From the NCBI RefSeq assembly GCF_024129865.1, contig NZ_JAMYFE010000102.1, positions 41,252 to 105,251 of the forward strand: 64,000 nucleotides of DNA. Direction: 5' to 3'. This stretch comes from Stieleria tagensis. GTDB taxonomy: Bacteria; Planctomycetota; Planctomycetia; Pirellulales; Pirellulaceae. Position 1 is the first letter of the stretch; every line of letters begins with the position of its first letter. The position numbers and the translations under genes are program-made. The notes below the pieces were generated by a model. The model was given only the letters and a program-made list of their open reading frames with translations. It did not search any database and was not told the origin of the DNA. This document shows positions 35,370 through 48,600 of the stretch, piece by piece.

Positions 35370-35373
<4 letters not shown>
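35356..35373. terminator. Perfect 18-bp palindrome containing both stop codons
   Basis: CTAGGAATCGATTCCTAG is perfectly self-complementary and contains the TAG of the rightward gene (35357-35359) and the TAG of the leftward gene (complement of 35370-35372). It may form a hairpin in both transcripts and end both. No T-run follows on either strand. Confidence 0.45.
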
Positions 35374-37535
<2,162 letters not shown>

Positions 37536-37888
37536 GTTCGGTGGTGCTGAAAGCGTGGATAGAAGGCAAAAAGCAGGACACGGAAACTACGAATCGACAA
37601 TTCATGGCCCGGCCCCCGCGCAAGCGAACTGGATTGTAGGGAACCGCCAACAAATTCCGTATGGCCGGCTTGGCACGAATATTTCGGATGTCGGAAAATC
37701 AGCCGGTGAGATGTCGCAAGGTTTCCCGACGCCGACTTTTTCGCCTAACCGTCAAAAGCCGCCCAGGATCCAGTATCGGCGACCGCCGGGGGCAAAACCT
37801 AAGTCATTTTACCGAAAACCAGATTCTTGTTTTCAGTCGCGGCCCCGCTTTGCAAGACGTTGATTCCACGACCGCAACTGCGGGGGGA
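37536..37888. other. 353-bp gap, no gene seen
   Basis: It separates the GH57 gene from galT (both leftward). I see no reading frame with protein-like content, only the promoter region expected for GH57 and a weak CCGC-AACT-GCGG stem at its right edge. Confidence 0.4.
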
Positions 37889-39343
37889 TCAGCGAATCGC
37901 CAGAACGTTGCGAGGATCGGATTGCCGAGCGACTTGGCGATACTGTTCCGCCGCAACCTCTGGCAGCATGGAATTGATCATACAGTCGCTGCTCCATTCG
38001 AATCCGGCGACTTTGTTCAAGCGCGGGAATACGTCCAGCGACCATTGGAATGATTCGGGTTGCTTGCTGCCCGGCGGGCAGGTGTGCAGCATGTAGTTGA
38101 ATGCTTTGCCGGGAAACGCGCGATTAACCCAGCTAAGCACGCGCCACAACAGGCTGGACAAGTGGTCCAGTGAAGCATCGGAGAGCCGTTCAAAGTGGGG
38201 TTGATGGGCGATCGACGTGATTCGAATCAGGCCGGCAAAGCGACTGGCAAAGGGGCAGAATGCAACCAGGGAATCGGTTTGACCAATGATCCGCTTCTTT
38301 TCCGCCAATTCAGCACGCAGTAGGTCACAGCCCAATGAACAACCGGTTCGAGCACGGTGTGCTTCGGTTCGCGCCAACAGGCTGGCGACGCGATGCGGCA
38401 TGATGCTGGTTGCAACCAATTGGCTATGGCTATGACGCAGCGACGCGCCGGCTTCGAGTCCCGAATTTTTGAACACGCTGATGTATTCAATTCCGGGGAT
38501 GTCACGCCAGTGTCGAATGCGATCGCGATAGGCCAGTAACGCTAAGAAGATTGATGACGAATCCAGTTGCAGCATCGATTCGGCGTGGTGGGACGATTCG
38601 ATCACCACTTCGTGACCTCCGACCACGTCGGCGATGGGAAACAATGTCTGCCGATTGTCGCGGGTTTCGTTGCGGTCGCTGCAGGGGCTGACGGCGGGGA
38701 ATTTATTGGGGACGACGCGAACGTCCCAGTTGTCTTGTCCGCCGTGGACGATCTCGGCTGCGGGGCGTGCGAACCGGGCCATCGAATCACCGGAGGTCTC
38801 AGCGGTCAATTCGCCCAGTCGAGCCGACCAGACGGCATCGGGGGTTTGCTGTTCCGATCCGCAACAAAACGGACAGGCCGGATCGATTGCCAAATGATCG
38901 GCGGTGCATGCGGTGCGTTGCGATTCCAGACGGGATTCGAGTTGAGTCTCCAGCGGAGCGTACTCGTTGGGGCGTTGTTCACGCAGCGAGGCGAAAATCG
39001 TCCAGTCACCGGTCAACAGGTCGCGTCGCGAGTGAGACGTTGTGGCGTCACCGCGATAGGCCGTCAGTTCTTGATTTTGATTGGCGTCGATCGCGGCCCG
39101 GTTTCGCTGGGGGCGATTGCGTCGGACACGGCGAGCGTGAATTCCGACAGCGGTCTGATTGCCGGGCTGATCGGACGCTCGGTTCGGCCAGATCGCTTCT
39201 GTTTCGCCGGCCGACGACATCAACGTGTCGTTCTCTGCGGCGGGCGTGGCCGATCGGTACTCCGATACGGCTTCTTTGATTTGCTGGGCCGCAGACGCGA
39301 CGGCCGGTTGTACCTTCAATCGTGAGTCATTTTCAGACGACAT
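37889..39343 (-). CDS. galT: Galactose-1-phosphate uridylyltransferase
   Basis: A 484-residue HIT-superfamily enzyme. It exchanges UDP between UDP-glucose and galactose-1-phosphate, feeding galactose into the glucose pool. The N-terminal zinc region CPFCCGSE, the GGHEVVIESSHH segment, and the active-site H304-S-H306-S-Q308 (RHSHSQL) are intact. The C-terminal half carries the second HIT repeat (AFCPFASRFAGLIRI). Residues 1-70 are an unusual polar extension compared with the usual 350-residue protein; it may be unstructured or the true start may be later. Confidence 0.85.
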   Translation of the reverse strand: MSSENDSRLKVQPAVASAAQQIKEAVSEYRSATPAAENDTLMSSAGETEAIWPNRASDQPGNQTAVGIHARRVRRNRPQRNRAAIDANQNQELTAYRGDATTSHSRRDLLTGDWTIFASLREQRPNEYAPLETQLESRLESQRTACTADHLAIDPACPFCCGSEQQTPDAVWSARLGELTAETSGDSMARFARPAAEIVHGGQDNWDVRVVPNKFPAVSPCSDRNETRDNRQTLFPIADVVGGHEVVIESSHHAESMLQLDSSSIFLALLAYRDRIRHWRDIPGIEYISVFKNSGLEAGASLRHSHSQLVATSIMPHRVASLLARTEAHRARTGCSLGCDLLRAELAEKKRIIGQTDSLVAFCPFASRFAGLIRITSIAHQPHFERLSDASLDHLSSLLWRVLSWVNRAFPGKAFNYMLHTCPPGSKQPESFQWSLDVFPRLNKVAGFEWSSDCMINSMLPEVAAEQYRQVARQSDPRNVLAIR

Positions 39344-39541
39344 TCGGATAGCAAGTGGGTTAGGTTGGGATGGAAGGACGCCTGACCGAAGAACCCACCT
39401 CGATTTTCAGTGCATCGTCCTTTCGTCCCCGTGCTGGCGTCCTATCACAACTGACGGGGGACCGACTCCCTACAACTCTAACGTTTTCTCAGCAATTAAA
39501 AGGCGCTTCTCCACAGGAAATTTGAAAAGCGGTGTTTGCCT

Positions 39542-41047
39542 CTACCCCGCCCTGCCGTGTTTGCCTTGTTTAAGGGAAACTGCGTTGTCGTAAAGTTCCA
39601 AATACTGGGAAGCACTTTTCCTCCACGACCAGTCAGCGGCCATCGCTCGGCCGACCAGATTTTCCCAGTTTTTTTTCTCGTGGTAGCGTAAATGCAGCGC
39701 CCGGCCGATCGCCTGGTCCAGTCCCCGCGGTGAAAAATCGTAAACGTAAAAACCCGTCGCTGTCTGATTGGCCAGCGTTTCGGGGTTGGTGTCGACCACG
39801 GTGTCGGCCAGACCGCCGGTCGCCGTGACGACCGGAATTGTGCCATATCGCAGGCTGTACAGTTGGTTCAGCCCGCAGGGTTCATAGTGGCTGGGCATCA
39901 CAAACAGGTCCGAACCGGCTTCGATCCGATGCGCCAGCGCATCATCAAATCCGATGTGGGCAGCGACCTGCTGCGGTGCTTCGGCGGCCAGTCGTTGCAG
40001 ATCCTGTTCGATCCGTTTGTCACCGCTGCCCAGAATCATCCACTGTGTCGGACGGCCCTCGCGGACATGGGTTTCGATCACCGGCAGAATCAAATCCCAG
40101 CCTTTTTGATCCGCCAATCGACCGACCAGACCGATCATCGGGACGTCGGCCGAGGATTCCAATCCGAATTCAGCTTGCAGCGCTTGCTTGTTGCCGGCTT
40201 TGCCGAGTTGCCAATTGGATGGGTCAAAGGGGACCGGGATTTTTACATCGGTTGCCGGATTCCAGATGGTCGTGTCGATGCCGTTGGTGATTCCCGTGAC
40301 CCGACTGCCTTTGGATTCCAACACACCGTTGAGACCGCAACCGTGCTGCGGCGTGCAGATTTCCATCGCATAACGAGGGCTGACGGTGGTCACATGATCG
40401 GCGGTCGCAATGCCTGTTTTGAGAAAGTTCAGCTGCCCATAGAACTCGAATGACTCGTGATTGAAAAAGCTCCAATCCAATCCGGTCCAAGGGAACGAGC
40501 CGGCGGCGAAATTGCCTTGATAGGCCATGTTGTGAATGGTCATCAGCGTGGCGGCGCCTTTGAGCTGTGGATTGGCGTCCGGCGCAGCGCGGATCAGGGC
40601 CGGGACCAAACCGGATTGCCAATCGTTGCAGTGCACCACATCGACCGGCATGTCGATTCGCGCAATGGCCGCCAAGGCGGCGCGGCAAAAAAATGCAAAT
40701 CGCTCGGCATTGTCGGGATAGTCACCGCTGGAATCCCCATACAGTGACTCCCGGTCAAAATACTGTGGCTGATCGATGAACCAAACGGAAACGTTGCTAT
40801 CGGGCAGTCGGCTTTTTAATAACCGGCCCCCGATCAGCTTTTTGGGCGACATCGGAATCGCAAAGCTGATATCGGTGCTTTCGATCTCCATCCCGGCTCG
40901 AAAGACACTGCGAAACGCCGGCATGATCACGGCACAGCGGTGCCCCAATGCGGCGACTTCGCGGGGTAACGTCCCACAGACATCGGCCAGTCCGCCGGTT
41001 TTGGCAAACGGGACCGCTTCGGTCGTCAAGTAAACGATATTCAACAC
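39542..41047 (-). CDS. glgA: Glycogen synthase (ADP-glucose)
   Basis: About 501 residues from GTG 41047, which puts the ADP-glucose-binding KTGGLADV at K16, as in known GlgA; an ATG at 41068 adds seven residues. The GT-B fold is complete: TIHNMAYQG, the NGIDTTIWNP motif before the second domain, GLVGRLADQKGWDL, and the C-terminal SHYEPCGLNQLYSLRYGTIPVV with the retained Glu of the E-x7-E motif. It elongates alpha-1,4-glucan using ADP-glucose. The neighbours galT and GH57 suggest a glucan turnover cluster. Confidence 0.95.
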   Translation of the reverse strand: MLNIVYLTTEAVPFAKTGGLADVCGTLPREVAALGHRCAVIMPAFRSVFRAGMEIESTDISFAIPMSPKKLIGGRLLKSRLPDSNVSVWFIDQPQYFDRESLYGDSSGDYPDNAERFAFFCRAALAAIARIDMPVDVVHCNDWQSGLVPALIRAAPDANPQLKGAATLMTIHNMAYQGNFAAGSFPWTGLDWSFFNHESFEFYGQLNFLKTGIATADHVTTVSPRYAMEICTPQHGCGLNGVLESKGSRVTGITNGIDTTIWNPATDVKIPVPFDPSNWQLGKAGNKQALQAEFGLESSADVPMIGLVGRLADQKGWDLILPVIETHVREGRPTQWMILGSGDKRIEQDLQRLAAEAPQQVAAHIGFDDALAHRIEAGSDLFVMPSHYEPCGLNQLYSLRYGTIPVVTATGGLADTVVDTNPETLANQTATGFYVYDFSPRGLDQAIGRALHLRYHEKKNWENLVGRAMAADWSWRKSASQYLELYDNAVSLKQGKHGRAG

Positions 41048-41259
41048 ACAGCACCCGGCTCGGAACAAACTTGGTCGACTAGTCTAAACCGCGGGCGTCC
41101 AATCTTTCCCATTTTCACCCGCCGGCTAGTAATTATTGGTCGCAAATAGGCTTTCAATGACAGGGTTCTGGTTTCGTTTGTCTCAGAATTCGATCGAATC
41201 GGCTAAACTTTCCAATTGAGCGTCTCTTCTAGTCCCGAAACTGTCAGTGTGTTGCCTGC

Positions 41260-44200
41260 ATGTCGATCGCACAAAGCGAATTTTGGTCACGATTGGTTCA
41301 ATCCGGCGTATTGTCCGGCGACGACACACAACGCTATTCGGCGGCGTTTGCGAAACAGGGTGACGCCGATCCCAGCAGCGACGCCGGCGCGTTGGCGGCG
41401 TTTCTGGTGCGTGCCGGCCTGCTGACAAAATTCCAAGCCGGCCAATTGCTGGGCGAACAACCTCCCATGCTGCGGATCGGTTCGTTTGTGATCACCAGTG
41501 ACCAACCCATCCAGCCGTTTAGCCACTGGTTGCCGGTGCAGCGTGATGCCAGCGCCCCGGCGGACGGTTTGCGCAACGGTTTTCTGCTCCGCATTCCCCT
41601 GGCCGGTTTGGATGAAACACGTCGTCACTGGTTGGCCGTCCACGGCGAACTGGGGGCCGCGACGTTGCAGCCGATCGAATTGTCCGGTGGCGCCCAGGCA
41701 CAGGATGCCGAACAGACCGTGCTGGTTTTTTCGCCACTTCCCGAAGGCGGTTCACTGTGCAAGGTGCTGCAGACCAACCCCCGGCTCAGCTCCCGTAAAA
41801 CCGTCCGAATCGGGATCGATCTGGCCGCCGCGCTCCAAGCAATGCATCACCCCGGCGATTCCAAAACGGGCATCGCTCATGGCGCCGTCGGCGCCGATCA
41901 TGTCTGGGTCACGCCCAAAGGGCACGCGGTTTTGCTGCGCGATCCGTCGTCACCGCCACGACCACCGCTGGCCGACATGTCGACCAGTTGGATCGATCGA
42001 ATCGAACCCGCCGCGCGGTATTCGGCACCGGAATTGGCCGCCGCGAACGCCGTGCCGACACCGGCCAGCGACATTTATTCGCTAGGATGTCTGCTGTTTT
42101 CTCTGTATGTGGGACGGCCGGCGTGTGCCGGTGACGACAATCAACAATTGTTGGCCGCCCATGCCAACGAAACTCCAGCGGAACTCGAGCAAGCGATGGA
42201 GCAGGGGGCCGCGGCCGATCCCCTGCTGCGCGTCTTGGCCTATGCGATGGCCAAAGACCCCGCAGCTCGATTCGCATCGGCGACGGCGCTGGCCGATGCA
42301 CTTTCGCGAGCCGGTGAGTTGGCGGCGAGCAAAAAACGCAGCGGAAAACCGAAAACCACCGCTGCGGTAAAAGAAACCCCTGCACCGGAAACGAGCGCAC
42401 CGGCAACGAGCGCACCGGAAACGAGCGCACCGGAAACAATTGCACCGGTGGGCGAACAGGCTGGGGCGTCGACAACCGAAACGCCACCGCCGCAACGACC
42501 GCCGACTGTCTCGCCGCCAACCGCTGCGCCGCCAACCGCTGCGCCGCCAGCCGCTGCGCCGATGGTCCCGCAGTCGGAGCAGGATCTGCCGCAGTCGGCA
42601 GCCGAGGTGGCTGGGGAAACGCCGCAGATCCAGACCACCGATTCGGTGCCTGTCGAAACGCAATCGCCCGATCAACTTGTTTCGTCGGCCGAGTCGACCG
42701 CTCCGCCAGCCAGCCAGCCGCCGCTGCGTCGGCGTCGGCGTCGCAACAAGAATCGGATCCCGTTATTGATGGGGATGATGGTGTTGCCGCTGTTGATGTT
42801 GGGCTTGGCGATTGTGCTGCGCGGTCGTGGGCCGGAGGAACCACCGCCGCGACCTCGGCCTCGTCCGGGTGTTGCCAACCGTGTGCCCGAGGTCCGTGAC
42901 TCGCGTCGCGTCGTCGCCACACCGGATCAACCGGCGCTGGTCAACGGCTATGAAATCGTTGACAGCGATCGATTGTTGTGGGTGCCGCCCTATCCCGCTG
43001 ATTCGCCACCGCCCTCGTTGGAATTATTGCCACCTGGACCGGCGGGAATCATTTCGATCCCGCTAGCGCGTGTCGTGTCGAGTGCCGACATGCGACCGTT
43101 GACGGATTCGTTGGCGCCTGAACTGGAGAGCATCCAATCGATGGCATCCAAACGCAGCGGCGTGTCCATCCAGCAGATCCAGCGTTGCACCGCCGGCTTG
43201 TTTCCCGGGGTGGGTGGTTGGCCGGAAGTCGCGTTGACGATCGAATTGACAGAGCCCATGGCATTGTCGGACTTGGTCGACAAATGGGGCGCCGCGGAAT
43301 CAAGGACTCCGGAGGGAGTCACGTTGTACGCCGGCGAAGATTTAAAGAGTGATGCGTATTTCATCGGCGATGGTGAAAAAGGAAAACTTGCCGCGGACGC
43401 TCTCGTCAAACGGTTCGCGGTCGGCTCGCTTGATCGGATCCGTGAAGTCGCTGAGAACAACGGCGGTTCGATTCCGTTGGTCCGCAGCATGCAAACATTG
43501 TGGGACCAGACCAGTGAGCAAAGTGATTTGGTGGCATTGATGACGCCGAACTTTTTGTTTGCCGATGGCCGCGAGATGCTGGCCGCTGCGGTGCCCGAGT
43601 TTCGTGCTCCGCTGAAGCAATGGTTGATTCCCGACGTCGCCGCGGTTTCGTTGACCGCGACGGCTCGCGACGCCGCGTTGTATGTGGAAATGCGTGAGAT
43701 CCCCAGCGGCGGTGCGACCGGTCCGACACTGCTGCGATCGTTTCGCGACACCTTGGCGCGGTGGCCGGACTGGGCCGACAGTTTTATCTTGAACAGTGTT
43801 CCCGATCCGTCCTGGCGACTGTTGGCGACGCGCTTGCCACTGATGCTGCGATTCGTCGCTCAGCAAACACGCAGTACGATCGATGGGGAAACCGTGGTTG
43901 CATCAACCTATTTGCCGATCGATGCCGGTGCCCAGGTCACATTGGCGACTCTGTTGGCGATGAACACGCCGTCCGGTGGCGGCGTTGACCTGGCCCAGGC
44001 TCCGGAGGTCAAACCACTGACGGTTGATCAGATGTTGGACCGGCCAATGTCGATCTCGTTTTTGCAGTTGTCGCTGCAGTTCGCCGTCGATGCGGTGGTG
44101 GAGGAATTCGAACAATCGTTGCCACCTTCCTCCTCGATGCCCAAGTTGCGGATCGTCGGGGCCGATCTGGAGAAGGCAGGGATCACTCAAAACCAGCAAA

Positions 44201-44427
44201 TTCGAAACTTCGAATATGAGAACCAGCCGCTGCGCAAGGTGCTGACCGATTTGGTTCTGGGGGCAAACTCGGACAAAACAGCGACCGGGCCGGCCGATGA
44301 AAAACAGGTTTTGATCTGGGTGGTGCATCCGCAAGGCAAGTCGCCTGCGGAAACCGAAATCCTGATCACGACCCGAGCGGCGGCGACGGCGGGCAACTAT
44401 GTCTTGCCACCTGAGTTCGTGCCGTAG
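41260..44427 (+). CDS. Membrane-anchored pseudokinase with large extracytoplasmic domain
   Basis: A 1055-residue protein. Residues about 75-350 are a Ser/Thr-kinase-like fold: the Y.APE...PASDIYSLGCLLFSLYVGRP C-lobe is clear. However, the catalytic loop reads HGAVGADHVWV (from H207) instead of HxDxKxxN, the DFG is LRDPSS, and no VAxK lysine is evident, so phosphate transfer is unlikely. Residues about 365-490 are a Pro/Ala/Glu/Thr linker with repeated ETSAP units. One transmembrane helix follows (about 506-522, LLMGMMVLPLLMLGLAIVL). The remaining 530 residues are extracytoplasmic and unassigned. It may be a scaffold or sensor. Confidence 0.75.
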   Translation: MSIAQSEFWSRLVQSGVLSGDDTQRYSAAFAKQGDADPSSDAGALAAFLVRAGLLTKFQAGQLLGEQPPMLRIGSFVITSDQPIQPFSHWLPVQRDASAPADGLRNGFLLRIPLAGLDETRRHWLAVHGELGAATLQPIELSGGAQAQDAEQTVLVFSPLPEGGSLCKVLQTNPRLSSRKTVRIGIDLAAALQAMHHPGDSKTGIAHGAVGADHVWVTPKGHAVLLRDPSSPPRPPLADMSTSWIDRIEPAARYSAPELAAANAVPTPASDIYSLGCLLFSLYVGRPACAGDDNQQLLAAHANETPAELEQAMEQGAAADPLLRVLAYAMAKDPAARFASATALADALSRAGELAASKKRSGKPKTTAAVKETPAPETSAPATSAPETSAPETIAPVGEQAGASTTETPPPQRPPTVSPPTAAPPTAAPPAAAPMVPQSEQDLPQSAAEVAGETPQIQTTDSVPVETQSPDQLVSSAESTAPPASQPPLRRRRRRNKNRIPLLMGMMVLPLLMLGLAIVLRGRGPEEPPPRPRPRPGVANRVPEVRDSRRVVATPDQPALVNGYEIVDSDRLLWVPPYPADSPPPSLELLPPGPAGIISIPLARVVSSADMRPLTDSLAPELESIQSMASKRSGVSIQQIQRCTAGLFPGVGGWPEVALTIELTEPMALSDLVDKWGAAESRTPEGVTLYAGEDLKSDAYFIGDGEKGKLAADALVKRFAVGSLDRIREVAENNGGSIPLVRSMQTLWDQTSEQSDLVALMTPNFLFADGREMLAAAVPEFRAPLKQWLIPDVAAVSLTATARDAALYVEMREIPSGGATGPTLLRSFRDTLARWPDWADSFILNSVPDPSWRLLATRLPLMLRFVAQQTRSTIDGETVVASTYLPIDAGAQVTLATLLAMNTPSGGGVDLAQAPEVKPLTVDQMLDRPMSISFLQLSLQFAVDAVVEEFEQSLPPSSSMPKLRIVGADLEKAGITQNQQIRNFEYENQPLRKVLTDLVLGANSDKTATGPADEKQVLIWVVHPQGKSPAETEILITTRAAATAGNYVLPPEFVP

Positions 44428-44617
44428 TTGGCATTTGCACCTGATCGACCACACGCACTGCAGGGGCGAATCCGGAAAAGTTTTTGCCGGTTGCGTGCAC
44501 TTTCTTATCTGGGTTGTAGGTTTCGATTGCACGGGTGAAGTAGGGGTGAGTGCACGCCGCATTCTTAGCTTCGCCGCTTGGAAACATCGTTACCACCTCT
44601 TCAAAAGCAATGAAGCC

Positions 44618-45403
44618 ATGTCCCGGAAGTTCTCTCTTCTGCTTGTACTCCTAGTCTGTGTTCAGACCGACATTGCTCGTGCGGAACTCGTGGGTCTGTT
44701 TAACTTCGACGGCAACAACACCAACACCGTTGCCGGCGGTTCAAACGGATTTGGCAGTACGGCTGGATATTCCGGTGGTTTCGAAGGCCAAGCAACCAAC
44801 TTTGCAGGGCCGTTCGATTTCATGTACATCCCGATCGACTTGGGGACGTCGAACACGCCCTCGGTTACCTTTGGCGGTTGGACACGCGCCAGCAACGCGA
44901 CCGGAAATCAAGACATCTTTGCGATCGACGACTTTGATAGCACCACGCCGGAACGATCGATCGGTATTCGCAATAGCGATGGGAATGGTTGGCAATACAG
45001 CGCAACCACCGGAACGGGCAACCAATCGTTTGGTGTCGGCGGCCCGGTCGAAGACGACTGGTCGTTTGTCGCCGCCCGCTACGACGGATCCAACGTGACG
45101 CTGTTTGTCGACGGAAGTTCGTTCAGCATGTTTGACAACACAGCGATCAATCCCAACCGCCCGGTGATGCTGAGAGTCGGCGGCAGCCCCCTTTCCAATG
45201 ATCAGTTCGTCGGCAGCGTCGATAACTTGTTCGTCTTTGACGAAGCTCTCAGCGACCAACAGATTGAACACATTTGGTTGGGTGGATCCACTGCCATCAT
45301 GGCGCCGTCGGCGATCCCAGAGCCCTCCTGTTTGGCTTTGGGCCTGTTGACTGTTGCGGGGCTAGGTCTGCGTCGCAAACGCCGCAAGGCACTTTGCGTC
45401 TAA
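44618..45403 (+). CDS. LamG-domain PEP-CTERM protein
   Basis: A 261-residue exported protein. It has an N-terminal signal peptide (LLLVLLVCVQTDIARA, cut before ELV), a concanavalin-like LamG beta-sandwich over residues 20-225 (VTFGGWTRA..., WSFVAARYDGSNVTLFVDG), and a C-terminal sorting tail: IPEPS, a hydrophobic helix, then RRKRRK. Such tails are processed by exosortase, which is not in this window. ATG 44618 was chosen over an upstream extension because the signal peptide begins there. Confidence 0.85.
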   Translation: MSRKFSLLLVLLVCVQTDIARAELVGLFNFDGNNTNTVAGGSNGFGSTAGYSGGFEGQATNFAGPFDFMYIPIDLGTSNTPSVTFGGWTRASNATGNQDIFAIDDFDSTTPERSIGIRNSDGNGWQYSATTGTGNQSFGVGGPVEDDWSFVAARYDGSNVTLFVDGSSFSMFDNTAINPNRPVMLRVGGSPLSNDQFVGSVDNLFVFDEALSDQQIEHIWLGGSTAIMAPSAIPEPSCLALGLLTVAGLGLRRKRRKALCV

Positions 45404-45436
45404 CACGGATTCCCCGCGCCAGTCACCGTTGGAGTT

Positions 45437-45450
45437 CACGCTTCAGCGTG
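45437..45450. repeat. Small intergenic hairpin, CACGCT-TC-AGCGTG
   Basis: A 6-bp stem with a 2-base loop in the 282-bp gap after the PEP-CTERM gene, flanked by further short GTTCA/GAACT repeats. It may be a REP-like element or part of a terminator. No gene is seen in the gap. Confidence 0.4.
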
Positions 45451-45685
45451 TTCAAATCCAATTCTCGATACCGATGCGGAACAACCTGAGGGTTGAACTC
45501 CCACGGTGTGTCGTCAAGCGTCCATCCGACCGACCTCACAGAGGTCAGCTACAGGTGCGCTCTCGCAGGCAGGCGGTCAAACCTCGATTCCGGATTGCAG
45601 GTCGGCTAGATTAGGTTGTCCGGTCAATTCTCGCCGGATCCTCCTGCCCGTGCCCTGTTCCCCGCCTCTGATCGGAATGTGACGT

Positions 45686-48600
45686 ATGTCCTGTGATCTG
45701 ATTCCGCGATTGCTGATCCCCTTACTAATGCTGGGCTGCACCGTCGCAGAACCTTCGTTTGCCCAATCGCCGCCAGAACAGACGCCGCTTGCGGACGAAT
45801 TTGCGAAGCATGTCCGGAGCACGTTGCCACTAAGTCCCGACGCCGAACGTTCGGGATTTCGATTGCCGCCCGGATTCGAGATCCAGTTGTTTGCTGCAGA
45901 GCCAGACATCGCCAAGCCGATGAACATGGCGTTTGACATGTCAGGCCGATTGTGGGTGACCAGTAGCGAAGAGTATCCGTTGCCGGCAGATGGACCGGAT
46001 CCACCGCGTGATACGATCAAGATTTTAGAGGACACCAACGGTGACGGTCGCGCCGACAGTGTCACAACCTTTGCCGATGGACTGAACATTCCGATCGGCT
46101 TGTATCCCTACCGCGATGGTGTGATCTGTTTCAGTATTCCCAACATTCTGTTTTTGCGTGACACCGACGGCGACGGCAAAGCCGACCAGCGTGAGGTCCT
46201 GTATGGGCCGTTCGATACCAGTCGCGACACACACGGGATGTGCAATGCGTTCACACGCGGATTTGACGGCTGGCTGTATGCCTGTCATGGCTTTAACAAT
46301 CAAAGTACCGTCAGTGGCTCGGACGGTCATGTCATCAGCATGTCGTCGGGCAACACCTTTCGAATGCGACTGGACGGGTCACGAATCGAGAATTTTTCCT
46401 TTGGCCAGGTCAACCCGTTCGGCATGGCGTTTGACTCACTCGGTGATCTGTTCTCGGCGGATTGCCATACCAAGCCGGTGACGTTGCTAATGCGTGGCGG
46501 ATACAGCCCCAGTTTTGGCGCCGCTCACGACGGCCTGGGGTTTGTGCCGCCTGTGATGGAACATTTGCACGGTTCAACAGCGATCGGCGGATTGGCGATT
46601 GATCAGGGCAGCCAGTTTCCGACTGAATTCAATAGCAATGCATTTGGCGGCAACGTGATGACCGGCCGCATCAACCGCAATCTGATCACCCACGACGAAC
46701 GGGTGATCGCCAAACAGCAGCCTGATTTCTTGGTCGCCAGCGACCCCTGGTTTCGACCGGTTGATCTGCAATTCGGACCAGACGGAGCACTGTATGTTGC
46801 CGATTTTTACAACCGCATCATCGGTCACTACGAAGTCCCATTGGATCACCCCGGACGCGACCGACGGCGAGGCCGAATTTGGAGAATCACCTACCACGGT
46901 GACCACGCAGAACAAGCTGCAGATCAATCACCGGTTTCGACGACGATCGCTGATTTTGTCGGCCAATTGAAAAGTCCGAATTTGGTTCGCCGGATGATGG
47001 CGACCGACGCATTGGTGGATCGTTTTGGTCAATCTGCCAGCCGGGAAGTTCGGCGGATGATGGAAACCACGGATTCGCCAACGGCAACAATCCAAGCACT
47101 GTGGTTTCTGCATCGCACCGGTGAACTGACCACGGACGATCTGCAACTTGCATTGGACGCCGACCAGGAAATCCTGCGAGTTCATGCCTTTCGGATCCTG
47201 GGGGAACGCAAGGACGTTTCCGCTGATCCGGTTCAGCGGTGGTTCTTGGTGGGGCTAAACGACCCATCAATGACCGTGGTTCGGGTTGCCGCGATGGCAA
47301 TGTGTCAGCACCCCGACGCGGCCTACGTCGCGCCACTGTTGGCGCGGCTGCATGATGTTGATTCGGATCACAGCCACCTTCAACATGCGCTGCGACTGGC
47401 TTTGCGAAGCCAACTGAACCAAGCGGATCGATTCCAACAGGCCACCGAATCCATTGACTCACAAGACCAAGCAATCATTGCGGCAATTTGTCTGGCAATC
47501 CCCGAGACGTTTGCCGCCAATTATGTCGTCCAGCACCTGGATCAATTGCCCCAAATGACAGAACCAGAGTTTGTCACGTTGGCCGGTTTCGCATCCCGGT
47601 ACGCCGATCAGCAGAACGTGGCTTCGTTGATCGAGCATTGTCAACGATCCAGCCAGGACCGCCGAGGGCTGCAAGCAGAACTGTTGCGCGCGATCGCGAG
47701 CGGGCAACAGCAGCGCGGCGCAAGCCAACCGCTTTCCAGTTGGAATCGTTGGGCCGAGCAATTGGTGCGAGACAACTTGCAACTTGATGCAAACGGTAAC
47801 CTTCCCGATCGCAACACGCCAATCATCGCTTGGACATTCGATCCGATCGGATCAACCAGTGGTCCTAAGAATCTTTTTCAAGTGACCCGTCGCAGAACCA
47901 CGGCCGGAGGATCCGATCCGTTGACGCTGATCAGCAGTTTGCCATTGGGCGAGGGACTCACCGGGGTCTATCGCAGCGGTGCGTTTGCATTGCCACAGCA
48001 GTTTCAGTTTTACCTTGCAGGGCACGACGGGTTTCCCGATCAGCCGGCGGGCGGGAACAACTTGGTTCGTGTTGTTGCCGTCGACACTGGCGAAACATTG
48101 GCACAGTGGCCGGCCCCACGCAGCGATATCGCTCAATTGGTCCAGTGGCAATCGGCGGAACATGGGGGTAGGCAGGCGTCTGTTGAAATCGTCGATGCAG
48201 ATGACGGCAAGGCTTATGCCTGGATCGCAGCGGGTGAATTTTCGATTCCGGCGCTGAACTCCAATCGCGAGATCGACCGACGGATCAAAGCCGCCGAATT
48301 GGCGAGTGAATTCTCTGTGACCGCGACGCGAGCGTTATTTGCGGAATTGCTGCAATCGTCCGCCGAGCATCCGCCACAAGCCAAAGCGTTCGCACGGGCG
48401 ACATTGACATCGGATGCGACGGCTCCGCGAAAAGCGCTAGCCGAATCATTGGGGCTGAGCAACTTGGCGGGCGACTTACGCAATCGGATCAGCGTTTGGT
48501 TGTCCGCTGGAGTGGACGCAACATCAACTAAGCCGCTTGTTGATTCAGCACCGCCGACCGAGTGGTTGGCCGACGCAGCCGGATTACTAGGTGAAGTGGT

